Shown here piece after piece: positions 8,299-16,151 of a stretch of DNA of 64,000 nt. The stretch comes from Pseudescherichia sp031979925 (GTDB lineage Bacteria > Pseudomonadota > Gammaproteobacteria > Enterobacterales > Enterobacteriaceae): positions 1-64,000 of the forward strand of contig NZ_DALZFB010000010.1 in the NCBI RefSeq assembly GCF_031979925.1. The letters run 5' to 3'. The position numbers were made by a program, and so were the translations under genes. The notes under the pieces were generated by a model. That model made no database searches, had not been told where the DNA came from, and saw only the letters and a list, made by a program, of their open reading frames with translations. Positions within the stretch are counted from its first letter, which is position 1. Each line of letters begins with the position of its first letter.

Positions 8299-10404
8299 TT
8301 ATGACGTTTTGGCCCGGCTGGCGATAATGCTGTCCGCCACGTTACGCGGCGCTTCCGCGTAGTGGTGAAACTCCATGCTATAGGTGGCGCGCCCCTGGGA
8401 CATCGAGCGCAGCGTGGTGGAGTAGCCAAACATCTCCGCCAGCGGCACGTCGGCACGGATGATCTGGCTCCCCAGCCGCTCGTCCATCCCCTGCACCATG
8501 CCGCGACGGGAGGAGAGATCCCCCATCACGTTGCCGGCATACTCTTCCGGTGTCTCTACCTCAACGTGCATGACTGGCTCGAGGATCGCCGGATCGGCGC
8601 GTCTGGCTCCCTCTTTAAAACCAAAAATCGCCGCCATGCGGAAAGCCAGCTCCGAGGAGTCGACATCGTGATAGGAGCCGAAGGTCAGCGTTGCCTTGAT
8701 ATCGACCACCGGATAGCCCGCCAGCACGCCGTTATTGATCGCCTCCCGCAGGCCTTTCTCCACCGACGGGATAAACTCCCGGGGTACCACCCCACCCTTG
8801 GTAGCATCCTCGAAGATAAAGCCTTTGCCCCCCTCAAGCGGCTCCAGGGTCAGCACCACGTGACCGTACTGCCCTTTACCGCCGGACTGGCGAACAAATT
8901 TGCCTTCAATATCCTTCACCGTTTTGCGTATCGTCTCCCGGTAGGTTACCTGCGGACGACCAATGTTGGCCTCCACGCCGAACTCCCGCCGCATGCGGTC
9001 GACGATGATCTCCAGATGCAGCTCGCCCATGCCGGAGATGATGGTCTGGCCCGACTCTTCATCGGTATGCAGATGGAACGAGGGATCCTCCGCCGCCAGC
9101 CTCTGCAACGCGATACCCATCTTCTCCTGATCCGCCTTGGTCTTCGGTTCAATCGCCAGGGAGATCACCGGATCGGGAAACTCCATGCGTTCAAGGGTGA
9201 TCACCGCATCCGGAGCACACAGAGTGTCGCCAGTAGTGACATCTTTCAACCCGACGCAGGCGGCGATATCCCCCGCCCGCAGTTCGTCTACCTCGTGGCG
9301 ATCGTTGGCGTGCATCAGCACGATACGCCCAATGCGCTCCTTCTTGCCTTTCACCGGGTTCCAGACCGCGTCGCCTTTTTTCAACACGCCGGAGTAGACA
9401 CGGATAAAGGTGAGCTGGCCCACATAGGGGTCAGTCATCAGCTTAAAGGCCAGGGCGGAGAACGGCTCGCGATCGTCCGGATGGCGTTCGGCGGTCGCCC
9501 CCTTCTCATCCACGCCCTTAATAGCCGGAATATCAAGCGGGGATGGCATCAGCTCGACCACCGCGTCGAGCACGCGCTGTACCCCTTTATTTTTAAAGGC
9601 GCTACCGCAGAGCACGGGCTGGATCTCACCGGCCACGGTGCGGGCGCGCAGGCCGCTGATGATCTCCGCCTCCTCCAGATCGCCGTTTTCCAGATACTTA
9701 TCCATTAGCTCTTCGCTGGCTTCCGCCGCCGCCGAGACCATCTTTTCACGCCACTCTTTCGCCGTCGCCAGCAACTCGTCCGGCACCGGCGCGTAATTGA
9801 AGGCCATCCCCTGGGTGGTGTCGTCCCAGATGATTTCACGCATCTTGATCAGATCCACCACGCCGGTGAAGTGCTCTTCCGCCCCAATAGGGATCACAAT
9901 CGGCACCGGGTGCGCCTTCAGGCGGTCGATCATCATCTGCACCACGCGGAAGAAGTCCGCGCCGGGGCGGTCCATCTTGTTAACGAAAGCCAGCCGGGGA
10001 ACGTGGTACTTGTTGGCCTGCCGCCAGACGGTCTCCGACTGGGGCTGTACGCCGCCTACGGAGTCATAGACCATTACCGCGCCGTCCAGCACGCGCATCG
10101 AGCGCTCCACCTCGATGGTGAAGTCAACGTGGCCGGGGGTGTCGATGATATTGATACGGTGCGGCTCATAGCCCCGGTCCATGCCGGGCCAGAAGCAGCT
10201 TACGGCGGCTGAGGTAATGGTAATTCCGCGCTCCTGCTCCTGCGCCATCCAGTCTGTCGTCGCTGCGCCATCGTGAACCTCACCCAGCTTATGGCTCATG
10301 CCGGTGTAAAACAGGATCCGTTCAGTGGTGGTGGTTTTGCCGGCATCAATGTGGGCAGAGATACCAATGTTGCGATAGCGCTTGAGGGGGATGGGTCGGG
10401 GCAT
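8299..10404 (-). CDS. fusA: Elongation factor G paralogue, beta-proteobacterial type
   Basis: A 701-residue translational GTPase expected to catalyse ribosomal translocation (and possibly recycling). G-domain motifs are AHIDAGKT (17-24), DTPGH (88-92) and NKMD (142-145); domains II-V follow at full length (E. coli EF-G has 704). The gene stands alone, not in the str operon with rpsL-rpsG-tufA, so it is likely a second copy. Its C-terminus (SMSQGRATYSMEFHHYAEAPRNVA, split here only for reference) and the KFVRQSGGKGQYGHV element resemble beta-proteobacterial FusA more than enterobacterial FusA. Residue 114 is Asp where E. coli EF-G has the oxidation-sensitive Cys114. AAGGA precedes the ATG. A divergent ArsR-type gene shares its upstream region. 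Confidence 0.93.
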   Translation of the reverse strand: MPRPIPLKRYRNIGISAHIDAGKTTTTERILFYTGMSHKLGEVHDGAATTDWMAQEQERGITITSAAVSCFWPGMDRGYEPHRINIIDTPGHVDFTIEVERSMRVLDGAVMVYDSVGGVQPQSETVWRQANKYHVPRLAFVNKMDRPGADFFRVVQMMIDRLKAHPVPIVIPIGAEEHFTGVVDLIKMREIIWDDTTQGMAFNYAPVPDELLATAKEWREKMVSAAAEASEELMDKYLENGDLEEAEIISGLRARTVAGEIQPVLCGSAFKNKGVQRVLDAVVELMPSPLDIPAIKGVDEKGATAERHPDDREPFSALAFKLMTDPYVGQLTFIRVYSGVLKKGDAVWNPVKGKKERIGRIVLMHANDRHEVDELRAGDIAACVGLKDVTTGDTLCAPDAVITLERMEFPDPVISLAIEPKTKADQEKMGIALQRLAAEDPSFHLHTDEESGQTIISGMGELHLEIIVDRMRREFGVEANIGRPQVTYRETIRKTVKDIEGKFVRQSGGKGQYGHVVLTLEPLEGGKGFIFEDATKGGVVPREFIPSVEKGLREAINNGVLAGYPVVDIKATLTFGSYHDVDSSELAFRMAAIFGFKEGARRADPAILEPVMHVEVETPEEYAGNVMGDLSSRRGMVQGMDERLGSQIIRADVPLAEMFGYSTTLRSMSQGRATYSMEFHHYAEAPRNVADSIIASRAKTS

Positions 10405-10495
10405 GATGCGTCCTTAGTCAGTTTGACAGTTAGCGGCCAGAGCGGCCATTTGGGTTTAACGTCATCATCATAGTCCAACTGTACGAGTATATTCG

Positions 10496-10594
10496 AACTA
10501 TTTTAGCTATAGTTGTGGATGATAATCTCGCTGCTGCTGCCGCATGGTACTCGCCGCTGGGTTTAGGTATAGTATGAGTTAGCCAGCTAGCTGG
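10496..10594. promoter_or_regulatory. Candidate operators between the EF-G gene and the ArsR-type gene
   Basis: The 222-base divergent intergenic region holds two dyads: AACTAT-TTTAGCT-ATAGTT at 10496-10514 and a perfect twelve-base palindrome CCAGCTAGCTGG at 10583-10594. Small ArsR-type repressors bind inverted repeats near their own promoters. Assigning either dyad to this regulator is inference, and short palindromes also occur by chance. Confidence 0.35.
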
Positions 10595-10626
10595 TCACTA
10601 TTTGTGCTTATTGACACAGGAACACT

Positions 10627-10935
10627 ATGATTGCCAGCCATCCCGAACGGGCAAAAATCCGCCTTGAAAATGTACTTTTTGCGCTGGGAAATCCGCTGCG
10701 CCTGGAGATAGTCAGAACCCTGGCGGATGAAGGAGAGCAGGCCTGCGGGTCGTTGCGAAAGGATGTGGCAAAATCGACCATGACCCACCATTGGCGCGTG
10801 CTGCGCGACAGCGGCGTGATCTGGCAGCGTCCGCAGGGCCGCGAAAACCTTATCTCGCTGCGCCGGGACGACCTCGATGCCCGTTTTCCTGGGCTAATGG
10901 ATATCCTGCTCAACGCCATTCATGCCGAGCAGTAG
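10627..10935 (+). CDS. Small ArsR-type winged-helix regulator
   Basis: A 102-residue protein that is almost entirely one winged helix-turn-helix domain. FALGNPLRLEIVRTLAD (about 18-34) is the typical ArsR helix-1/2 region. ACGSLRKDVAKSTMTHHWRVLRDSGV (about 39-64) contains the recognition helix, where STMTHHW..LR matches the SxxSxHLxxLr pattern. The classic CxC metal site of ArsR/SmtB is absent; only one cysteine is visible, so metal sensing is not supported. The coding direction is divergent from the EF-G gene, which suggests it regulates itself and possibly EF-G. AGGA lies just upstream of the ATG. Confidence 0.85.
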   Translation: MIASHPERAKIRLENVLFALGNPLRLEIVRTLADEGEQACGSLRKDVAKSTMTHHWRVLRDSGVIWQRPQGRENLISLRRDDLDARFPGLMDILLNAIHAEQ

Positions 10936-10964
10936 TTTGACGCGACCTGATGGGGGGTCGCAAA

Positions 10965-10987
10965 GGGTGAGAGGCCGGCTCTCACCC
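10965..10987. terminator. Probable hairpin terminator between arsR-type gene and yeeX
   Basis: A nine-base perfect stem (GGGTGAGAG with CTCTCACCC, five-base loop) lies between two converging genes. Neither flank has a long T run (three T on the yeeX side), so termination efficiency is doubtful. Confidence 0.5.
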
Positions 10988-10994
10988 GGGGGGA

Positions 10995-11336
10995 TTACTC
11001 GTCTTTTGCTTCAACGACGGCGTGCTTCAGCTCGCCCATCGTTTTCAGCTTTTTAGAGATTTCACGACGCTCTTTTGAGATCTCGGCGTTTTTGATGATG
11101 TAGTCATCTACGCGGTCCTCGTAGTCGCTTTTCATGCTGGCGATGATGCCCTGGATCGCTTCAACGCTCATTCCCGGCTTGATGTAGTCGCTCAGGTTGT
11201 CCAGCAGCAGAACGCGTTTCTGGTTATCACGGATCTTTTTCTCAACGTCCTGAATTTCACGCTGTAATTTGTTCTTACGGCGGAACAGACGTACGAACTC
11301 CAGAACGTCCTGGAATGAAGGCTTAGTAGTTTCCAT
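10995..11336 (-). CDS. yeeX: YeeX, DUF496 coiled-coil protein
   Basis: A 113-residue charged, helical protein nearly identical to E. coli YeeX over most of its length (METTKPSFQDVLEFVRLFRR, and SDYIKPGMSVEAIQGIIASM). It is rich in Lys, Glu and Arg and is predicted to be coiled coil. E. coli YeeX has been listed among nucleoid-associated-like proteins, but its function is not established. The last residues diverge from E. coli, as is common in this family. Confidence 0.95.
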   Translation of the reverse strand: METTKPSFQDVLEFVRLFRRKNKLQREIQDVEKKIRDNQKRVLLLDNLSDYIKPGMSVEAIQGIIASMKSDYEDRVDDYIIKNAEISKERREISKKLKTMGELKHAVVEAKDE

Positions 11337-11503
11337 TTTTACACCCCTGCTAGTATCAGATTCGGATTCGTTAAAGCAACCGCTGTAGGGTAAACATTAC
11401 TTTTAGCCGTTGCTGATGACAATGGTTTTATCCTTTCAAATATCATAACCCTAAATCAGGCTGAATCGAAACAACCTGCCAGCAATCAACAGACGGATGC
11501 GGC

Positions 11504-12562
11504 TTATTTGCGCAGCGCCCGACAGATAAGATGCGAGAGCAGCTCTAACTGGCGCGCCAGCTCCATGCTTAACCAAACGTAACCGTGCATCGGCGTTTCT
11601 GCCAGGGTCTCATCTTTACGCTGCTGGATCAGCTGGCGCAGCTCCGCCACAATTTCGTTAAGCCGCTCGCTGTTCGCGAGGATAGGCTGCGGATTGCCCT
11701 CGTAGAGCGCATGGGCGATGGTCAGCAGCGTCTGCTGGGTCATGGTCTGCGTCTCACGGATAGTGCGGGCGTTAAGCATCACGAAGTGGCTGGCCCGTGA
11801 CGCCCAGTGAGCGTTGATCTGTAGCTCAAGCATGCACACCATATTGCGGCTCACGGTCTGAATGGCTTCGAAGATCGCTTTCTGAATGTGCGTCTCCTTG
11901 CTGGCAGGAACAATCAGGCCGCGCATCTTCACCACGTCGTTGAGGATCTTTTGCAGATGCTTCTCCAGCCTCGGTCGCTCCACCAGGTTAGGCGAAAAGC
12001 CCGCCTGGTAGACCCGGTTAAAGCTGGTGACGTAGCTCGCCATCTGGATACGCCAGTGCAGAAAAGCCCGCTGCGGCCAGATGCCGGTAAAGAGCATCGC
12101 CAGCAGCGAGCCTAAGATCACATCGCCACCGCGCCACAGTGCGGTGTGCATATCCCCCGCCGGAGCACCTACCACCACTGCAAGCGTAATACCAATCAGC
12201 AGCGCCTGGTAAGGCTTCTTGCCCAGCGCCAGCCAGCCGCAGAGGAACATGGCGACGGCGCACCAGAGCAGCATCAGCGGCAGGGAGATCAGCTCCAGCT
12301 TCAGGGCGATCAGCCCCAGCGCCGAGCCGAGGATCGTCCCACCAATGCGCTCGTAAGCGCGCGGTACCACATTCCCCCAGAAAGAGATCGGCCCCATCAC
12401 CACCACCAGGGTGATCAGCGGCCAGGTCCCCTCCGGGATGTTTAGCAGGCGCACCAGCAGAAAGGTAAGGATAAACGCCAGCGCTATCCTGGCCCCGTGC
12501 ACGAGGCGATAGTGACGGTACAGGCGTATTTCAAAGGGGCTAAGTGATTTGTCGGTGCGCAC
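11504..12562 (-). CDS. yeeA: YeeA, FUSC-family inner-membrane protein
   Basis: An inner-membrane protein with about six transmembrane segments in the N-terminal half (from around residue 18 to 165) and a cytoplasmic helical C-terminal half, as in the FUSC/aromatic-acid exporter-like family. It aligns with E. coli YeeA end to end (KSLSPFEIRLYRHYR at the start, LICRALRK at the end). Two consecutive GTG codons occur at 12565 and 12562; I chose 12562 because it gives 352 residues as in E. coli and sits six bases from GGAG. The transported substrate is unknown. Confidence 0.93.
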   Translation of the reverse strand: MRTDKSLSPFEIRLYRHYRLVHGARIALAFILTFLLVRLLNIPEGTWPLITLVVVMGPISFWGNVVPRAYERIGGTILGSALGLIALKLELISLPLMLLWCAVAMFLCGWLALGKKPYQALLIGITLAVVVGAPAGDMHTALWRGGDVILGSLLAMLFTGIWPQRAFLHWRIQMASYVTSFNRVYQAGFSPNLVERPRLEKHLQKILNDVVKMRGLIVPASKETHIQKAIFEAIQTVSRNMVCMLELQINAHWASRASHFVMLNARTIRETQTMTQQTLLTIAHALYEGNPQPILANSERLNEIVAELRQLIQQRKDETLAETPMHGYVWLSMELARQLELLSHLICRALRK

Positions 12563-12709
12563 CACGCTCTCCGGCTAAAACGACAAAGGCGCAATTGTAG
12601 CGAATTTTCGCGCCGGGGCCTCAGCATTGTTGCTGAAAGCCCCGAGAAACTGCTTAAACATCAACCAAACCCGTTAAACAGGCCGACAGGATCAACAGTA
12701 AGCGGGTGC

Positions 12710-13183
12710 TTACAGCGACTTAGGCTCAACGGGAATGTGCATCTCAACGTCCCAGTAGCCGCTGCTGCTGTCCGCATTCAGATAGCGCTCAAAGCAGGGA
12801 CGGGCGGCTATCTGGTAGTAGGCATCCGGGAGCAGGCTGTCGAAAAAGAGATCCCACGTCTTCTCAAACTCTTCGTTATAGACCCTGGCCCGGGCGACGG
12901 CATACTGGCCGCCGGGCAGCTCGCTCAGGATCACCCCTTCGCTGTTTTCCGGTATCGTAAAGCCTGCAGGCACCGAAATTACCGTGTCGGCGCGTAGCTT
13001 CTCCGGCGGAACCTCGTCGGGGTTATCGTAGTAGACGGCGATCCACTCCTGCGGCTGGAGATTCTTACTTTGCACCCACATGCTGAGCTGTTCAAACCCT
13101 TGCTTAACGGTCTTTTCCCACGGCCCCACCAGATGAAACCCGGCGATGGTGCGCTTATCAAGCTGTCTGATACTGTAGTCCAT
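12710..13183 (-). CDS. sbmC: SbmC/GyrI, DNA gyrase inhibitor
   Basis: A 157-residue protein of the GyrI-like fold that in E. coli binds GyrA, inhibits supercoiling and protects against microcin B17 and other gyrase poisons. The N-terminus (RTIAGFHLVGPWEKTVKQG) and the ENSEGVILSELPGGQYAVA block match E. coli SbmC. The start is ATG 13183 (MDYSIRQLDK), preceded by GGAGG at four bases and giving the E. coli length. An in-frame upstream ATG at 13219 would add 12 residues and would overlap the putative LexA-like site. Confidence 0.94.
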   Translation of the reverse strand: MDYSIRQLDKRTIAGFHLVGPWEKTVKQGFEQLSMWVQSKNLQPQEWIAVYYDNPDEVPPEKLRADTVISVPAGFTIPENSEGVILSELPGGQYAVARARVYNEEFEKTWDLFFDSLLPDAYYQIAARPCFERYLNADSSSGYWDVEMHIPVEPKSL

Positions 13184-13201
13184 GCTGCCTCCGCGATTGA
13201 T

Positions 13202-13221
13202 TGCTGTATGGAAATACACTC
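13202..13221 (-). promoter_or_regulatory. Candidate LexA (SOS) operator of sbmC
   Basis: CTGTATGGAAATACAC at 13204-13219 has one perfect half-site (CTGT) and one imperfect one (ACAC instead of ACAG) with the correct eight-base centre. It lies 20 bases before the sbmC start. E. coli sbmC is SOS-induced, so position and context agree, but the second half-site is off consensus. Confidence 0.5.
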
Positions 13222-13303
13222 TCTCTTTTTAAGGGCTTACTGTCACCCCTTGACTGCTTAGTATGCGAGCAGACTCGCAGAGTTGCCAGCCTGCCCACTT
13301 CTC

Positions 13304-14467
13304 TTACAGCGCGTGGTGCAGGTAGTCACTCATTCGGGAAAATACGCCGCCTTTTTCCACCGCTTCCAGAGTCACCAGCGGTGAGCGGGCAATCAGCTTG
13401 TCTTTATCGTACAGCTCCACTTCGCCAACCTGCTGATTCGCGGGCAGCGGCGCTTCCAGCTCTTTACTGGTCAGCACGTACTTAGCTTTGATATGGTCCA
13501 GATCTGCTTTAGGCAGCGCCAGCCAGAAGTCACGATCCGTGCCCAGCGACACCTTCTCTTTATCGCCGTACCAGATGCGCTCGTTACCCACCTGCTTACC
13601 CTTATGCAGGATCTGCACGGTATCGAAGTTATCATCACCCCAGTGCAGCAGCTTACGCGCCTGCTCCTCACGCCCTTTGGGGCTTTCCCCACCCATGATG
13701 ACGGCAATCAGCCGCCGCTGGCCGTTAACGCTGGAGGCGATAAGGTTAAAGCCCGCTCCGGAGGTGTGGCCAGTTTTCAGGCCATCAACGTTGAGCGACT
13801 TATCCCACAGCAGGCCGTTACGGTTCTGCTGAGTGATACCGTTCCAGGTAAGGCTCTTCTCGCTGTACATATGGTAGAACTCAGGTTCACCGTGGATGAT
13901 GGCCCGAGAGAGCACGGCCAGATCGTAGGCCGAGCTGTGCTGGCCCGGCGCATCCAGACCGTGGACGGTCTCAAAGTGGGTATCGCGCAGGTTGAGCTTC
14001 TGCGCATAGCTGTTCATCATCTTCACAAACTGCGGCTGGCCCCCCGCGACATAGTCCGCCAGCGCCACGCAGGCGTCGTTGCCGGAGTCAACGATGAGAC
14101 CCCGGCTCAAATCACGCACCGAGATGCGATCCCCAGGCTTGATAAACATCAGCGAGGAGCCATCAAATACCGGATTTCCCTTCGCCCAGGCGTCTTTACC
14201 AACGGTAACAATATCGTCCGGCGTAATGCGTTTGCTATCAATAGCGCGGTCAACCACGTAGCCGGTCATTAGCTTGGTCAGGCTGGCCGGGTTACGCTGC
14301 TGATGTTCATTGCCTGCGGTCAATATCTGCCCCGTGGTGTAGTCCATTAATACCCAGGCTCCGGCCTGGATCTGCGGAGGCTGTACCGCGAAAGAGAGAT
14401 CGGCAGCCAGCGCAGAATTCACGCAAACAGCAAGGAGGGAAGCGGCAATAAACAAACGGCGTTTCAA
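13304..14467 (-). CDS. dacD: DacD, D-alanyl-D-alanine carboxypeptidase (PBP6b)
   Basis: A penicillin-binding DD-carboxypeptidase that trims pentapeptide side chains of peptidoglycan in the periplasm. The active-site motifs are SLTK (62-65), SGN (128-130) and KTG (231-233). A signal peptide is at the N-terminus (cleavage after ALAA, about 22), and a C-terminal amphipathic tail SRMSDYLHHAL is expected to anchor it to the membrane. I start at TTG 14467 (KRRLFIAAS), with AAGGA seven bases upstream and 387 residues. An ATG at 14557 would add 30 residues before the signal peptide and is less likely. Confidence 0.92.
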   Translation of the reverse strand: MKRRLFIAASLLAVCVNSALAADLSFAVQPPQIQAGAWVLMDYTTGQILTAGNEHQQRNPASLTKLMTGYVVDRAIDSKRITPDDIVTVGKDAWAKGNPVFDGSSLMFIKPGDRISVRDLSRGLIVDSGNDACVALADYVAGGQPQFVKMMNSYAQKLNLRDTHFETVHGLDAPGQHSSAYDLAVLSRAIIHGEPEFYHMYSEKSLTWNGITQQNRNGLLWDKSLNVDGLKTGHTSGAGFNLIASSVNGQRRLIAVIMGGESPKGREEQARKLLHWGDDNFDTVQILHKGKQVGNERIWYGDKEKVSLGTDRDFWLALPKADLDHIKAKYVLTSKELEAPLPANQQVGEVELYDKDKLIARSPLVTLEAVEKGGVFSRMSDYLHHAL

Positions 14468-14675
14468 GAGGATATCCTTAAGGTCGTACAAAAGAGCTGA
14501 CCTTTTTACGGAAAATCCTGTGTCGAATCCTGGAACAATTGCAAACAAATGTGACAACAGAAGGATGCGAAGCGGAAGCAGGCGCGCAGTTCTGGTAAAA
14601 ACAGCGCTTTTATTTCTGCTTAGCGGGCGGCATGGTTTACCATAAAGAGGTCACATAACAACAGGACGATTTCAG

Positions 14676-16100
14676 GTGTCAGATTCCGCTGCGCAGCCAA
14701 CCTTTTTATTCCACGATTACGAAACCTTCGGTACCAGCCCGTCGCTGGACCGGCCGGCGCAGTTTGCCGCCATCCGCACCGACGAGGAATTTACGCCCAT
14801 CGGCGAGCCAGAGGTGTTCTACTGCCAGCCTGCCGATGACTATCTGCCGCAGCCGGGAGCCGTGATGATCACCGGTATTACGCCGCAGATCGCCCGGGAG
14901 AAAGGTGACAACGAAGCCGCTTTCGCAAAGCGTATCCATGACATCTTTACCGTGCCGGAAACCTGCGTAGTGGGCTATAACAACGTCCGCTTCGATGATG
15001 AAGTCACCCGTAACGTTTTCTACCGCAACTTCTACGATCCCTACGCATGGAGCTGGCAGCATGGTAACTCCCGCTGGGATCTGCTGGATGTGATGCGCGC
15101 CTGCTACGCCCTGCGCCCGGAGGGCATCAACTGGCCAGAGAACGATGACGGCCTGCCGAGTTTCCGTCTGGAGCACCTGACCAAAGCCAACGGCATCGAG
15201 CACAGCAACGCCCACGACGCGATGGCAGACGTCTACGCCACCATTGCTATGGCGCAGCTGGTAAAAGCTCGCCAGCCGAAACTGTTTAACTATCTCTATA
15301 CCTACCGCAGCAAGCAGAAGCTAACCTCGCTCATCGATGTGCCACAGATGAAGCCGCTGGTACACGTCTCTGGCATGTTCGGTGCCGATCGCGGCAATAC
15401 CAGCTGGGTAGCGCCCCTTGCCTGGCACCCTGAGAACCGTAACGCGGTGATTATGGTCGATTTGGCTGGGGATATGTCCCCGCTGCTGGCGCTGGATGCC
15501 GATGCGCTACGCGAGCGTCTCTACACGGCGAAGGCGGATCTGGGCGATGCCTCCGCCGTACCGGTAAAGCTGGTGCATCTCAACAAGTGCCCGGTGCTAG
15601 CGCAGGCGAATACGCTACGCCCGGAGGATGCCGATCGGCTGGGCATCAACCGCCAGGCCTGCCTGGCAAACCTGCAGATTCTGCGCGATAACCCACAGGT
15701 CCGTGAGAAGGTGCTGGCTATCTTCGCCGAGGCCGAGCCGTTTGTGCCGTCTGATAACGTTGACGCCCAGCTCTATAACGGCTTCTTCAGCGATGCCGAT
15801 CGCGCGGCGATGAAAATCGTGCTGGCGACCGATCCGCAAAACCTGCCGGCGCTGGATATCACCTTCGCCGACAAGCGCATTGAGCAGCTGCTGTTTAACT
15901 ACCGGGCGCGTAACTTCCCCGGCACGCTGGATGAGAACGAGCAGCAGCGCTGGCTCCAGCATCGCCGTAACGTCTTTACGCCGGAGTTCTTGCAGGCCTG
16001 GGCGGAGGAGCTGGAGGCGCTTTACCAGCAGCACGCTGGCGATAGCGAAAAGCTGGCCCTGATTAAAGCCCTGTATCAGTACGCGCAAGAGATAGTGTAA
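14676..16100 (+). CDS. sbcB: Exodeoxyribonuclease I
   Basis: A 474-residue 3'-5' single-strand DNA exonuclease (ExoI) of recombination and mismatch repair. The DnaQ-like Exo I motif is FHDYETFGTSP, with catalytic D14 and E16. GYNNVRFDDEV is motif II, and HDAMADVYATI is the HxxxxD-containing motif III. Length and sequence match E. coli SbcB (475). The start is GTG with AGGA nine bases upstream. It is divergent from dacD, as in E. coli, but yeeD and yeeE, which follow sbcB in E. coli, are missing. Confidence 0.96.
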   Translation: MSDSAAQPTFLFHDYETFGTSPSLDRPAQFAAIRTDEEFTPIGEPEVFYCQPADDYLPQPGAVMITGITPQIAREKGDNEAAFAKRIHDIFTVPETCVVGYNNVRFDDEVTRNVFYRNFYDPYAWSWQHGNSRWDLLDVMRACYALRPEGINWPENDDGLPSFRLEHLTKANGIEHSNAHDAMADVYATIAMAQLVKARQPKLFNYLYTYRSKQKLTSLIDVPQMKPLVHVSGMFGADRGNTSWVAPLAWHPENRNAVIMVDLAGDMSPLLALDADALRERLYTAKADLGDASAVPVKLVHLNKCPVLAQANTLRPEDADRLGINRQACLANLQILRDNPQVREKVLAIFAEAEPFVPSDNVDAQLYNGFFSDADRAAMKIVLATDPQNLPALDITFADKRIEQLLFNYRARNFPGTLDENEQQRWLQHRRNVFTPEFLQAWAEELEALYQQHAGDSEKLALIKALYQYAQEIV

Positions 16101-16102
16101 AT

Positions 16103-16132
16103 AAAAAAAGCCAGCTTCTCAGCTGGCTTTTC
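16103..16132. terminator. Bidirectional terminator between sbcB and plaP
   Basis: The ten-base stem AAAGCCAGCT / AGCTGGCTTT (16107-16130) with loop TCTC is flanked by a run of A on the left and T on the right. It lies three bases after the sbcB stop and about 20 bases after the end of plaP on the other strand. Confidence 0.88.
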
Positions 16133-16151
16133 TGTTTACGGCTTAACGCTA

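Noticed and set aside
8362..9708. 448-codon open frame on the plus strand opposite the EF-G gene
   Set aside because: It is a shadow of a strongly conserved gene with GC-biased codons; the protein has no recognisable motif and no ribosome site.
12614..12646. Imperfect hairpin beyond the 3' end of sbmC, upstream of yeeA
   Set aside because: The stem is interrupted and has no T run on either strand, so it is not supported as a terminator.
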